From positions 124,001 through 188,000 of the forward strand of contig NZ_CP107773.1 in the NCBI RefSeq assembly GCF_036345155.1: a DNA stretch of 64,000 nucleotides. The letters run 5' to 3'. This document shows positions 9,197 through 18,363 of the stretch, piece after piece. Origin of the DNA: Streptomyces sp. NBC_00582 (lineage in GTDB: Bacteria; Actinomycetota; Actinomycetes; Streptomycetales; Streptomycetaceae). Position 1 is the first letter of the stretch. Each line of letters begins with the position of its first letter. The translations under genes were made by a program, and so were the position numbers. A model generated the notes under the pieces. The model was not told the origin of the DNA and searched no databases. It worked only from the letters and a program-made list of their open reading frames with translations.

Positions 9197-9345
9197 TCAA
9201 CGACGCCGCACCGATTTCGAACAACTGCTCTTTCGGACGGATTGCGCGCCCTGGCATTGAGCGGTTCTCTGAAGGTGCACAGCGCACCGACCCTTGCCGC
9301 GCACGGACACACGCCCGGGGCGGATTGGCCGAAACGCCGATGCTC
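9197..9345. promoter_or_regulatory. Duplicated promoter block, copy 1
   Basis: A 149-bp stretch in the 324-bp divergent gap aligns colinearly with 17413-17561. Exact shared runs include TCAACGACGC, TCGAACA, GCACCGACCC and TTGGCCGAA, plus a TTC-N3-GAA palindrome. In both places the block lies the same distance from a leftward gene start (40 and 42 bp from its left edge). The leftward reading frame also gives similar peptides (FEIGAASL here, FDIPAASL there), so a short conserved coding leader is an alternative to a regulatory region. Confidence 0.55.
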
Positions 9346-9481
9346 AGGCGCCGTGTCTGTGCGCGCCACTCGCCGACCGGGTACTCGACGTGCAGTCCAT
9401 CAACAGGCATCCGCATACGCGCACCGGACGGCGCCCGTGCGCTCGGCGCGCGTGCCGTGGAGACAGGGCACTATCGGCTTC

Positions 9482-9990
9482 ATGACCTCCGTGCCCACCG
9501 CTCCCGACGCCCCGCCTGCGATACGCCTGACGCCTTCCGTGATCGCCGCGTCCTACGCCCATCCGGACGCCCGCCGCCTGACCCAGGACCTCCGCGCCGA
9601 ACAGCTCGGCCTGTACGGCTTCGCCGACGACCCGGACACCACCCCCGAGGCGGACTTCGACCCGCCCCACGGCCTGTTCCTCACCGCCCACGTCGGTGAG
9701 AGGCGGTTGGGTGTGGAAGGGTACGCCTCCTCGACGAGCACAGCGCAGAGGTCAAACGGAGGTACGTCTCCGGTGGCGCCCGCAGCCACGGAATCGGCCG
9801 GTACCTCCTCGAACGGCACGCTGCCAGCCGCAGCGCAACCCGGATCGTGTTGGAAACCGGACGGCGCAACACGGCCGCCCTGGCCCTTTACCACCGCACC
9901 GGTTACCTGTCCTGTCCCTCCTACGTCGCCGGACGCGACCACCGAGTCAACCGGGCCATGACCAAGCCCCTCGGGAGCAGTTCACCGTGA
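9482..9990 (+). pseudogene. GNAT acetyltransferase with a frameshift
   Basis: From ATG 9482 the frame reads as the N-terminal half of a GNAT protein (about 80 codons, to VGERRLGVEGYA), then loses sense. The C-terminal half continues in a different frame from about 9724 to TGA 9988-9990: LLDEHSAEVKRRYV, then the acetyl-CoA loop GARSHGIGRYLLE and NTAALALYHRTGY. Inserting one C after GGGTAC near 9724 restores GGYRLLDE, the expected GNAT sequence. It is therefore a one-base deletion or a sequencing error. The 3' end overlaps the convergent PIG-L gene by a few bases. Confidence 0.75.
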
Positions 9991-10767
9991 CTGCTGGAGT
10001 ACAGCCCCGCCCGGCGTCGGCCTCCTGGCAAGGAGGGTGAAGTACTCCGTCGCGATGATCGACTCCCGCTCCGCTGCGGGAAGGCGGGAGAGGATTCCGG
10101 GAAGGGGCCGCTCCCGCGCTGCTTCGCTACGGTGCGCCAAGATCGCGGCCAGCTTTCGGTCCATGCAGTCGCTCACGTCGACCGTCTCGGTGACGTGCTC
10201 GTCGGGCACGCTGAGCACCTTCTTGCCGACCTGCGTCAACAGCACGCCCAGTTCGCCCACCCCCGAATCCGGGTGCGTCGCGGCGTACAACGCATCGGGC
10301 TGCCACGGCGTCCCGGCTTGGGGGTAGAGGTGTTCCAGGCCCGCGGCGTGGAACGCGAGCAGGGTCGCCTGGTGGGTGCGGAGGTGGTCCGGGTGGCCGG
10401 TCAGCTGGCCGTAGGCGTCGTGGGTGACGACGACCTGTGGCCGTACGGCGCGGATGTGTTCGACGATGAGCCCGGCCACCTCTTCCAGGGGGGCGACGCA
10501 GAGGCGGGGCCGGCCGGGCGCGGAGTCAGGGATGCGGGCATCGGCGAAGCCCAGCATTCGCGGCCTGCCCGCGCCCAGGATGTCCAGGGCGTCGGCGAGT
10601 TCACCGGCCCGGTGGCTGTCGGGGGCCCAGGTGGCGGTGACCACGGTGGTCGCGGCGCCCGCGGCGGCGTGCTGCGCGAGGACGCCGCCGACCAGGAGGG
10701 ACTCGTCGTCCGGATGACCGAAGACACCCAGCAGGGACGGCCGGGACGCAGAAGCGGACGGAGGCAC
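9982..10767 (-). CDS. PIG-L/LmbE-family deacetylase
   Basis: The 261-residue protein has the zinc-binding signature GHPDDES near the N-terminus (about residues 17-23) and the second ligand motif TGHPDHLRTH near 129. The family removes N-acetyl groups from sugars and related conjugates (GlcNAc-PI, mycothiol precursor, aminoglycoside and glycopeptide intermediates). The start is GTG 10767. It is the last gene of the minus-strand run from 15225. In context it may deprotect an N-acetylated intermediate or act on a sugar nucleotide. Confidence 0.88.
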   Translation of the reverse strand: MPPSASASRPSLLGVFGHPDDESLLVGGVLAQHAAAGAATTVVTATWAPDSHRAGELADALDILGAGRPRMLGFADARIPDSAPGRPRLCVAPLEEVAGLIVEHIRAVRPQVVVTHDAYGQLTGHPDHLRTHQATLLAFHAAGLEHLYPQAGTPWQPDALYAATHPDSGVGELGVLLTQVGKKVLSVPDEHVTETVDVSDCMDRKLAAILAHRSEAARERPLPGILSRLPAAERESIIATEYFTLLARRPTPGGAVLQQSR

Positions 10768-10818
10768 GGGTGAGGCCCTTTCTGTCGAACGCGGTAGCGG
10801 GGAGTGGTTGGCGCTCGG

Positions 10819-11976
10819 CTACCGACAGGGGGAGGCGTACGGCTGGAAGTGGGCGGGCGGGTGATCGAGCGGGAGGGCGGGGTTCCAGGCGGTCAGGCAC
10901 TGGGCGCTGGGCACGAACAGCGGCTGGGGCAGCGCGTCGAGGCGCCAAAACCGCCAGGATCCGATGGCCTCCTCTCGTTGCTGGGGAATGCCGGACCAGC
11001 GGGTGATCAGGACGGGCACCGTCAGTCGTACGACGTCGCCCACCCGGTCCAGGAGCGTGCCCAGCACCTGCACGTAGTCGGGCTCGGCCACGAGGTCGGC
11101 CTCCTCGCGGAGCTCGCGGACGGCGGCCTCTGCGAAGGTCTCGCCCGGTTCGACGGTTCCGCCGGCGAGCTCCCAGGTACGGCGCCGATGTTGGCCGAGC
11201 AGGACTCCGTCCGGGCCGTGCACGATCACACCGACTCCGAGGGCGGTGTTCGGCGGAGGAGGTGTGTTGGTGCGGGGGCGGCTCGGCACGCGTTCCGGAC
11301 GGCGGGCCGTGTACAGCCGGTAGGAGACTGCGTTGTCCGCCGTCGGGGAGTCGATAGCCGTGACCGATTCCAGGGTGAGGCCGTGCTGGACCAGGAGGTC
11401 TTCCCACAGCTGCACGCTGAGGACCCACATGTTCACAGGGTGGTCTTGGGTTGTTCCGGGCAGTCGCAGGATCTCCAGGCGTGGGGTCACCTCGTTCGAG
11501 GGCCCGTTGCCGTCCGAGTTGGTGTGTAGCGCGGAGAAGACCAGGCGGCCGCCCGGTTTGAGGCCGTTGGCCAGGGCGGGCAGCAGCCGGTTGGGGTCCA
11601 GGTACGGCACGGAGCAGACGGAGTAGATCAGGTCGTACGGGTCGGCAGCGCGCAGGTGGGCCACTGCGTCGGCGCACACCAGGTGCAGGCCGGGGTGGTC
11701 CGGGTAGCGGGTGAGGGCGCGCTGGTGCTGGGCGGGTGAGGCGTCGACGGCGGTGACCTTGGCGCCCAGGGCGGCCAGGTTCGCGGCGTGCCGGCCGAGG
11801 CCGCTGCCGAGGTCGAGGACACGTAGTCCCGCCACCTCACCGAGGGCGTTGATGCCGGGGCCGGTCTGCGGGATTCCCCAGTCCCACCGGTCCAGTTCGG
11901 GCAGCTGAAGTCCTCTGGTGAGCTGGTGAGTGCCATAGGTGTTCCAGATGTCGAGGTTGTCCTTCTCGGTGGTCAC
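10819..11976 (-). CDS. SAM methyltransferase-Nudix hydrolase fusion
   Basis: The N-terminal class I methyltransferase domain (about residues 1-225) shows motif I LDLGSGLGRHAA and a later LLPALANGLKPGGRLVF. After a proline-rich linker, a Nudix domain (about 240-370) carries GGTVEPGE...RELREEADL. I prefer GTG 11976, which has GGAGG five bases upstream; an in-frame ATG at 11988 adds four residues. The fusion links methylation with phosphoanhydride hydrolysis and suggests a nucleotide-bound substrate. It is the third Nudix domain seen within 8-15 kb of the window. Confidence 0.85.
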   Translation of the reverse strand: MTTEKDNLDIWNTYGTHQLTRGLQLPELDRWDWGIPQTGPGINALGEVAGLRVLDLGSGLGRHAANLAALGAKVTAVDASPAQHQRALTRYPDHPGLHLVCADAVAHLRAADPYDLIYSVCSVPYLDPNRLLPALANGLKPGGRLVFSALHTNSDGNGPSNEVTPRLEILRLPGTTQDHPVNMWVLSVQLWEDLLVQHGLTLESVTAIDSPTADNAVSYRLYTARRPERVPSRPRTNTPPPPNTALGVGVIVHGPDGVLLGQHRRRTWELAGGTVEPGETFAEAAVRELREEADLVAEPDYVQVLGTLLDRVGDVVRLTVPVLITRWSGIPQQREEAIGSWRFWRLDALPQPLFVPSAQCLTAWNPALPLDHPPAHFQPYASPCR

Positions 11977-12008
11977 CGAGTCCTCCATCGGTATGGGGTG
12001 AGTGGGGG

Positions 12009-12581
12009 TCAGGGATGCAGGGCGTAGCAGCGGAGCACGTCGAGGTCGGCGGTCTGGACGGTGGACCAGCCGGAAGTGAGGGTCTCGGTCTCGGCGGGGC
12101 TAATGCCGAGGCTGTGGAGGGGGTCGGTGTCCTCGCGGCGTCCGGCGATCTCGGTGACCACCCAGAACGTCCCGCCGGGGATGAGGAGGTGGCGGACGCG
12201 GTTGAGGAAGGCCGCCTTGTCGTCTATCCACCGGTAGACCAGGCGGCAGGTGATGACCGCGTACGCGGGCTCCGGCAGTGCCGTGAGGTCGCTGGTGATG
12301 ATGTCGGCGCACCGCCACGCCGGTCCGGGGCCTTCGTCGTGTGCGGCGGCGAGTGCGACGGCGCTGGGAGAGATGTCGACGCCGGTGGTGCGGTATCCGA
12401 GCTCGTGGTGCAGGTGGCGGGCCAGGCTGCCGTCCCCGCAGCCGATATCAAGGGCGGGGCGTCCGCGGCCGGGGCCGAGGTAATTGCCCATCAGCCGGTT
12501 CTCGGGGATGTCGAGCTGCCGATAGCGACGACCTCCTGCCCAGAGCGGTTCCCAGTACGAGGCGGTCGAGGTCGTCGTCAT
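12009..12581 (-). CDS. Class I SAM-dependent methyltransferase
   Basis: The 190-residue Rossmann methyltransferase has motif I ALDIGCGDGSLARHL and a post-motif acidic residue in TGVDISPSAV. A LLIPGGTFWVV strand sits near the end. The ATG 12581 has GGAG five bases upstream. It follows the MFS gene by nine bases in the 15225-9982 operon. Length and context favour a small-molecule methyltransferase, probably a tailoring enzyme; its substrate is unknown. Confidence 0.85.
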   Translation of the reverse strand: MTTTSTASYWEPLWAGGRRYRQLDIPENRLMGNYLGPGRGRPALDIGCGDGSLARHLHHELGYRTTGVDISPSAVALAAAHDEGPGPAWRCADIITSDLTALPEPAYAVITCRLVYRWIDDKAAFLNRVRHLLIPGGTFWVVTEIAGRREDTDPLHSLGISPAETETLTSGWSTVQTADLDVLRCYALHP

Positions 12582-12590
12582 GAGGCTCCT

Positions 12591-13874
12591 TCACGGGCGG
12601 GGGGGCACGGCGGTGCGCGCGGGCGGGGCAGGCATGTCCCGCAACGCACGGACAGGAGAGACGAGCAGAAGGATCACGGGGACGATCTGGAGGACCGCAC
12701 CAACGACGAGGGTGCCGCGGACCCCGAGGAAGAGGACCAGGGCGCCGGCGGCCGCGGCGGCGAGGGGCCGGGCTCCGGCGGTCACCGTGGTGCTCGCTGA
12801 CTGCATGCGGCCCTGGAAGCGCGGCTCACACAGGATCTGCCTCAGGGACCTCTGGCTCGTCCCGGAGGCTGTGGCCCAGAACAGTTGAACGGCCAGCGTC
12901 CCGGCGAGCGCGATCTGCCAACGGAGTCCGGCTCCGGCGAGCAGGAGGGGGATCTGGGCCAGCGGGCTGACCGCGAACCCGATGATGATCGTCGGTCCGA
13001 TGCCGAAGCGGGACGCGATGGGCGGGGCGAGGAGCGCCCCGGCCAGGCTGCCCGCGCCGCCGACGCCCATGATCACGCCGAACGCCGTCGGGGATACATG
13101 CAGGTCGACGAGGAGGTAGTACGCCCAGTACGTGTTCATGACCGCCAGGCCGAAGCTGAGCGTGGACAGGGCCGCGATCACTGTGCGGATCGTGGGCTGC
13201 CCAGCCACGTAGCGCAGGCCCTCACCGATGTCCCGCGAGAGGGTCCGGCGGCCTTCGGGCGGAGCGGCGACCAGCTCGGGGGTGCGGATGCGCCACACGA
13301 GAAGGGCGGAGACGAGGTAGGAGAGGACGTCGGCGAGGACGGAGCGGGCGGCGCCGATGGCGCCGACCAGCGCGGCGCCCGCGTTGCTGCCCGCGCTGTC
13401 GGCCACCGACGAGGCCGCGCCGAGCCTCGAGTTCGCGCGCTGCAGCAGGTGAGGTTCGACGAGGACGGGCAGGTAGCTGATGGCGGCCGCGTCGTGCACG
13501 ATCTTGGCGATGCCGAGGACGACGGCGACCGCGTACAGCTGGCCGATGCCGAGCACTCCGGCGAAGGCGGCGGTCGGGATGGTCGCGAGACCCGCGGCGG
13601 CGGTGAGGTCCGCGGCGATCATCTGGGGGCGTTTGGCGTAGCGGTCCGAGAGCGCGCCGGCCGGGAGCGCCACGACGGCGTTCGGTAGTTGGCCGAGAAA
13701 GGCGAGCGCGGCGATCTGGGTCGTGGAGGCGTGGAGTTCCAGTACGGCCAGGGTGGGGAGGGCGACGGTGCTGACCGCGGATCCGGACAGGCTCGCGCAC
13801 TCGCTGGCGACCAAGCGGCGCAGATCCGGGGAGGTGACCTTCGCCGCTTTGGCCGTGTGGGTGGAGGTTGTCAC
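12591..13874 (-). CDS. MFS exporter
   Basis: About 427 residues with ten to twelve hydrophobic segments. The characteristic loop PAGALSDRYAKRP between helices 2 and 3 is the MFS GxLaDrxGrkp signature. The start GTG 13874 overlaps the upstream Nudix stop (GTGA). It probably exports the cluster product or provides self-resistance. The family is too broad to name a substrate. Confidence 0.88.
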   Translation of the reverse strand: MTTSTHTAKAAKVTSPDLRRLVASECASLSGSAVSTVALPTLAVLELHASTTQIAALAFLGQLPNAVVALPAGALSDRYAKRPQMIAADLTAAAGLATIPTAAFAGVLGIGQLYAVAVVLGIAKIVHDAAAISYLPVLVEPHLLQRANSRLGAASSVADSAGSNAGAALVGAIGAARSVLADVLSYLVSALLVWRIRTPELVAAPPEGRRTLSRDIGEGLRYVAGQPTIRTVIAALSTLSFGLAVMNTYWAYYLLVDLHVSPTAFGVIMGVGGAGSLAGALLAPPIASRFGIGPTIIIGFAVSPLAQIPLLLAGAGLRWQIALAGTLAVQLFWATASGTSQRSLRQILCEPRFQGRMQSASTTVTAGARPLAAAAAGALVLFLGVRGTLVVGAVLQIVPVILLLVSPVRALRDMPAPPARTAVPPRP

Positions 13875-14344
13875 CCGGCCCCACCGTCCAGCAGTTCCGG
13901 GGCGATCCCGTTGGCGTAGAGCCGGCCGGTGGCGAAGTGGGTGAGGACCGCGTGGGTGAAGGGGTGGCAGTCGGGTGGCGGGGCGGCGGGGTCGACCCAC
14001 ACCAGCCCGGTGTGCGTGCCCGGCTCGCGGTTGTACGGGGTGCCCTCCCACTCCCGCGCCGTGAAGGCGGCGCCGATCACCCGCTCACCGTCTGCCGCGT
14101 GGAAGTGGAGCAGCTGGCAGAACTGCAGGCGGTCCGGGGTGATGTGGATGCCGACTTCCTCGGCGAGCTCGCGCGCCGCTCCCTCGTCGAGGAACTCGCC
14201 GTCTTCAAGGCATCCTCCGACGACCGTGAGCATCCCGGGGGAGTGCCATGACGTCGCCTGGTGCCGGACGGTCAGGATCCGGCCGTCGGCGGGACGCTGG
14301 AGCAGGACCATGACGTTCCCGATGCTCCGGTGTACGGCGCTCAC
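13871..14344 (-). CDS. Nudix hydrolase
   Basis: The 157-residue single-domain Nudix protein contains GGCLEDGEFLDE...RELAEEVG, a complete Nudix box around residues 44-66. The start GTG 14344 overlaps the stop of the upstream phosphotransferase (GTGA), and its own end overlaps the MFS start. It probably hydrolyses a nucleoside-diphosphate-linked or modified nucleotide substrate. It shares the operon with a second Nudix domain fused to a methyltransferase. Confidence 0.88.
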   Translation of the reverse strand: MSAVHRSIGNVMVLLQRPADGRILTVRHQATSWHSPGMLTVVGGCLEDGEFLDEGAARELAEEVGIHITPDRLQFCQLLHFHAADGERVIGAAFTAREWEGTPYNREPGTHTGLVWVDPAAPPPDCHPFTHAVLTHFATGRLYANGIAPELLDGGAG

Positions 14345-15225
14345 GGCCGGTCCTCCTTCATGAGCCGGTCCAGGGTCCGCCGACCGCGGGCGGTGACCTC
14401 GGCGTCGCCGTTGTCCGGGCCCCAGGCCAGGCAGTTGACCGCGTCCAGCGCGGTCAGGCAGCGCAGCGCGTGCCGCTCGGCGTCGGACAGCTCCCGCCCG
14501 TAGGACCGGAGGAACGCCTTCTCGCGGTCCGGATGGTCGGCCCACTGGGTGGTGGCGAGGATGACGAAGTCCTGGACGCGGGCGGCCGGCCGGGACCGTT
14601 CGAAGTCGACGAGGGCGAGCCCGTGCTTGGACCACAGCCAGTTCCTCGGCTGGTTGTCGCCGTGGATGTAGCCGACGGGCACCGGGCCGGCGCGGCGAAG
14701 ACGGGCAGCGTGGTCCCGGATCAGCTGCCGCTCGTCCTGGTTGAGCCGGTCCCCGGCGCGAGCCAGGTACTTCTCCGCTCCGTCAGCGGCGGCGGACAAC
14801 GAGGCTTCGGCCTCCACCCGGTCGCCGCGGTCGAGTTCTCCCGCCTCGTGGAGCCGGGCGCAGAGCGCTCCGGCCTGCTGGTGCACGGTCCGCCACTCGA
14901 CGGCGCCCAAGCCGAGTTCCTTCGCCGGGGCGCCGGGGGCCGCGGTGAGCAGCAGGGCCAGGTCCTGGGCGCGGCTGTCGATGAGGTGGGGCGCCCGGGT
15001 GTGTCCGAGGGCGGGGACGATGTGGCGGTATGCCCGGCTCTCACGGGTGAAGAACTTCACCGAGGGCGAGACCTTCAGGTAGCGGTGCACCCCGCGTTCG
15101 CCCTCCAGGGCCCACACACGGGAGCGGTCCCAGTCGTGCGAGGCGTCGCGGACGGACACGACGGGGCCGATCTGCTGTTCCGCCCAGCGCTGCAGGGCCT
15201 CGGGCAGCGGCTTCGTCGGGCTCAT
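14341..15225 (-). CDS. Aminoglycoside-phosphotransferase (APH) family kinase
   Basis: The 294-residue protein carries the kinase catalytic loop YIHGDNQPRNWLW (HxDxxxxN) around residue 190 and the metal-binding VDFERS shortly after. APH-fold kinases phosphorylate small molecules such as antibiotics, choline or homoserine. As first gene of the operon with an MFS exporter and Nudix proteins, it may give self-protection by phosphorylating the product, or prime an intermediate. The start ATG 15225 has a GAGG site upstream. Confidence 0.87.
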   Translation of the reverse strand: MSPTKPLPEALQRWAEQQIGPVVSVRDASHDWDRSRVWALEGERGVHRYLKVSPSVKFFTRESRAYRHIVPALGHTRAPHLIDSRAQDLALLLTAAPGAPAKELGLGAVEWRTVHQQAGALCARLHEAGELDRGDRVEAEASLSAAADGAEKYLARAGDRLNQDERQLIRDHAARLRRAGPVPVGYIHGDNQPRNWLWSKHGLALVDFERSRPAARVQDFVILATTQWADHPDREKAFLRSYGRELSDAERHALRCLTALDAVNCLAWGPDNGDAEVTARGRRTLDRLMKEDRP

Positions 15226-15378
15226 CCGGCAGACCTCGCGCCCGGGCGCGGGACGGCGGAGCGGCAGGGCCTACCGCCATCAGGTTCGGTGCGGTCGGGA
15301 AACACGGTTCCTCCCGGGGGTGTGGGTCGAGTTGGTCGTTGGGGAGCCGCATCGGCCTGCCATGTCGGCGGATCGACA

Positions 15379-15408
15379 AACCCCGGCCGTTGCCGGGCGG
15401 CCGGGGTT
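15379..15408 (-). terminator. Rho-independent-like hairpin after the ABC gene
   Basis: AACCCCGGCCG (15379-15389) pairs perfectly with CGGCCGGGGTT (15398-15408) around an 8-base loop, 23 bp past the ABC transporter stop. The 11-bp GC-rich stem is typical of Streptomyces terminators, which often lack a U-tract. It separates the ABC gene from the following operon that starts at 15225. Confidence 0.75.
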
Positions 15409-15430
15409 GGCTCAGGACTGTGGCGGGGGC

Positions 15431-17371
15431 TCAGGTGGGACCGGGCGCACCGCCGGTGCGCTGCTCCAGTTCCCACAGGGTCCGAAAGAGCCCGGGTTCG
15501 CGGGTGAGCTGCGCGTACGTTCCCTCCTGGACGAGGCGGCCCTGGTCGAGGACGACGATCCGGTCGGCCACGGCGACATTGGCGAGCCGGTGCGTGATCA
15601 GAAGGATGGCCCGGTCCTTGGCCAGATCCCGCAGGCCGGTGAAAACATGGTGCTCTGCCCGGGCGTCGAGGGCGGCCGTGGGCTCATCCATCACCAGCAG
15701 TTCGGCCTTCCGGTGAAATGCCCTGGTCAGGATGACGCGTTGCCACTGCCCGCCGGACAGCTGGTGGCCGCCGAACCATTCGGAGGTCAGGAGGGTGTCG
15801 AGGCCGGAACGGAGGGCGGGCAGCATGCCTGCGGCTCCGGACGCCTCGCAGGCCGCCATGAGCGCGGCGTCGCTGGTGTCGCCCTGCCCGAGGGTGACGT
15901 TGTCGCGGAGGGTCAGCGGCAGGTAGGTGAACCGCTGCGGTGCTACCGCTACGTGCTTCCACGCCTCCCACGGCTCCAGCCGCGCGGTGGTCGTGTGGTC
16001 CCAGGCCACTTCCCCGGAGGTCGGCAGCAGCAGCCCGCAGATCAGCCGGGACAGCGTGGTCTTCCCCGACCCGTTCTCCCCGACCAGCGCCACGATCTCC
16101 CCGCGCCGTACTTTCAGCGACACCCCGGCCAGGCTGTCCTTGTCCGCGCCGTCGTACCGGTAGGTGACGTCGCGGACCTCGAAGCGTTCCGGCGGCGCCG
16201 GCAGTACCTCGGAGCCACGCGAGGCCACCATCGCCTGCCCGTGCGCGTTGTCGATGAAGTTCTGCCAGTCCTGCACATACCAGCCGGTGCGCACCAGCCG
16301 GGCCCCGCCGTTGATGATGCCCCGCACCGAGCCGGTCGCCGTCTGCAAGGCGAAGACCGCGCCGCCGCCCGCCGCCAGGTCCATCCGGCCGGAGACCAGG
16401 AGCCACAGCAGGGTCGCCCAGACCGCCGCCGAGGCGACGCCACCGGCCGCCGCGCCGGCCAGGCCCATCCAGGCCCCGGTGTTCGCGGCCTTGCGCTCGG
16501 AGACGTTGACGGAGGCGGCCAGGCGCCGATAGCGGCCGAGGAGGAACGGACCGGCCAGGCAGGCCCGCATCTCCTCGCTGGACTCCATGTAGGACATGTG
16601 CCAGCGCAGCTTGTGCAGCATCCGTCGGCGCCCCGACGTCTCCAGGCCCGCGAGATACACCACGCGGGCCGCGCGCACGTACGCGGCGGCCTGCGGCAGG
16701 CACGCCAGGAGAAGCAGCGGCAGAAGAAGGGGATGGATCACGGCGAGGACGGTCGCGCCAGCGGCGAGGGTCGCCGTGGCGGCCAGCACGTCCTGGGCTT
16801 CCTCCACGAGGTCGGGGGTGACCTGGGCACCGCGGTCGGCGATGTCGTACTGGTCGTTGTACCCCGGCTTGTTGTTCGCCGCGGCCTCCGCGCCGAGAGC
16901 TGCCTCGACCATGCTGACTTCCGCGGCCCGGGCGAGCACCGGCCGCAGCCGCCCGGTCAGCCAGGTCACCGTGACCCCCAGAAGGGCGCGCAGCCCGGCA
17001 GCCACGGCGATGACGGCCAGCTGCGGAGCCGCCTCCCGCAGCCGCTCGGTGATGTCGCCCGAGGAGATCAGCGCGGTGAGGGTCCCAGTCACGGCGAACA
17101 GGCCCAGCGCGGCCAGCACCCCGGTGCCGATCTGGCACGCGAGCAGCCCGGCCGTCGCGCCCCGGTCCACCTGCCACGCCATCCGCAACGACCTGCGCAC
17201 CAGCACGGGCAAGCGGCGCGCCATCGTGGTCGTCGTCATCTGTGCGCCGGCTTGGAGCCGGGACTCGTCCCGGTACTGGAACTCCTCCTCCTGCGCCGCG
17301 CCCCCGCTGTCCGGTGGATTCCCCTCCGCTTCGTCCGTGCTCGGCTGCGCGGCTGTGCTGCCCGAGGTCAA
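15431..17371 (-). CDS. ABC exporter, fused permease and ATPase
   Basis: The 646-residue half-transporter has an N-terminal membrane domain with hydrophobic segments between about residues 70 and 360. The C-terminal ATPase has Walker A GENGSGKTT, signature QLSGGQWQR, Walker B LLVMDEPTAALD and H-loop LLITHRL. The annotated start is TTG 17371 (AGGGGG upstream); an internal ATG at 17239 would remove an acidic leader of 44 residues. Half-transporters dimerise and export peptides or small molecules. It is expressed from a region that shares a duplicated promoter block with the Nudix-HIT gene. Confidence 0.9.
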   Translation of the reverse strand: MTSGSTAAQPSTDEAEGNPPDSGGAAQEEEFQYRDESRLQAGAQMTTTTMARRLPVLVRRSLRMAWQVDRGATAGLLACQIGTGVLAALGLFAVTGTLTALISSGDITERLREAAPQLAVIAVAAGLRALLGVTVTWLTGRLRPVLARAAEVSMVEAALGAEAAANNKPGYNDQYDIADRGAQVTPDLVEEAQDVLAATATLAAGATVLAVIHPLLLPLLLLACLPQAAAYVRAARVVYLAGLETSGRRRMLHKLRWHMSYMESSEEMRACLAGPFLLGRYRRLAASVNVSERKAANTGAWMGLAGAAAGGVASAAVWATLLWLLVSGRMDLAAGGGAVFALQTATGSVRGIINGGARLVRTGWYVQDWQNFIDNAHGQAMVASRGSEVLPAPPERFEVRDVTYRYDGADKDSLAGVSLKVRRGEIVALVGENGSGKTTLSRLICGLLLPTSGEVAWDHTTTARLEPWEAWKHVAVAPQRFTYLPLTLRDNVTLGQGDTSDAALMAACEASGAAGMLPALRSGLDTLLTSEWFGGHQLSGGQWQRVILTRAFHRKAELLVMDEPTAALDARAEHHVFTGLRDLAKDRAILLITHRLANVAVADRIVVLDQGRLVQEGTYAQLTREPGLFRTLWELEQRTGGAPGPT

Positions 17372-17412
17372 GTCGATCCCCCTGTCGGTCGGTCACGGTT
17401 GGTTCGCGAGGC

Positions 17413-17561
17413 TCAACGACGCAGCCGGGATATCGAACACACGTTTTTCGGTCGGCCCTGAAGTCCCGGGATAGAGCGTTCGAGGAACCGTGGAAACTGC
17501 ACCGACCCAGCTCCCGCAACGGCACTGCCACCAAGGGCGGTTGGCCGAATCGCCGAGGTTC
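17413..17561. promoter_or_regulatory. Duplicated promoter block, copy 2
   Basis: This is the counterpart of 9197-9345, inside the 367-bp divergent gap between the ABC exporter (leftward) and a Nudix gene (rightward). The shared exact runs and the TTC-N3-GAA palindrome keep the same order and spacing as in copy 1. The remainder of the gap (17562-17738) shows only the Nudix ribosome-binding site (GGAGG at 17724). Confidence 0.55.
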
Positions 17562-17738
17562 CCAAACGCCGCACGCCAGCGGGCGCGTGGTGCGTATGGG
17601 GCCCGGCGGACTTGTAGAGTGCGGAACTTCCGGTACGCCACGACCCTTGTGGAGCTGACTGTGTACGTGCTTGGTGGCCGCCTTCGAGCAGTTGATCTCG
17701 GCGGAACCCTCCTCGGGCCGAGCGGAGGGCGATGACCT

Positions 17739-18299
17739 GTGGCGATCACTGATTCCGATATCGCGGGAGTGCTCACCGCCTACCTTGAGCGCTACCCGCA
17801 GGAGGCCGGACAACTGGCCGAGCCGCGGCGGCTCCTGGCCGAAGGCCGTGGGTTCGCCTCGCGGCGGACCTTCCCGATGCACGTCACCGCCGGCGCGCTG
17901 CTGGTCCGGGACGACGCCGAGGTCCTTCTGATCGAACACCTCGCGTACGGGATCACTTTGCAGCCAGGCGGCCATCTTGAGCCGACCGATAAGACACTGG
18001 TCGGCGCGGCGCTGCGGGAACTGTCCGAGGAGACCGGCATCGACCCCGACCAGGTCGCCTCCGTCTCGGCGCACCCCGCCTACATCGAGTTCGGCCGGGT
18101 GCCGGCCAGGCCCGCAAAGGGCGAACCGGACCACTACCACCTGGATTTCGGCTATGTCTTCACGACGGCCGACGCCGAGGTCGGGCGTATCCAGGAGTCC
18201 GAGGTGACCGGGGCCGCCTGGTACCCGCTGGATCTGGCGGAGCGCCTCGTCGGGCCCCGGATCGCGCGGGCGGTCACCACATCGACCGGAATCAGGTAA
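17739..18299 (+). CDS. Nudix hydrolase
   Basis: The 186-residue protein starts at GTG 17739 with GGAGG ten bases upstream. The Nudix box is PGGHLEPTDKTL...RELSEETGI around residues 75-99. The extra N-terminal helix and the PDHYHLDFGYVF segment resemble Streptomyces Nudix proteins often annotated as mutT-like. It is divergent from the ABC exporter and may share its regulator. The substrate is unknown. Confidence 0.88.
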   Translation: MAITDSDIAGVLTAYLERYPQEAGQLAEPRRLLAEGRGFASRRTFPMHVTAGALLVRDDAEVLLIEHLAYGITLQPGGHLEPTDKTLVGAALRELSEETGIDPDQVASVSAHPAYIEFGRVPARPAKGEPDHYHLDFGYVFTTADAEVGRIQESEVTGAAWYPLDLAERLVGPRIARAVTTSTGIR

Positions 18300-18363
18300 C
18301 CCCTCCGCCTCCGGAAGCTCTCGTGGCGGTCGGCTGACGGGCAGGGAACATGCCGTCGTAGAA

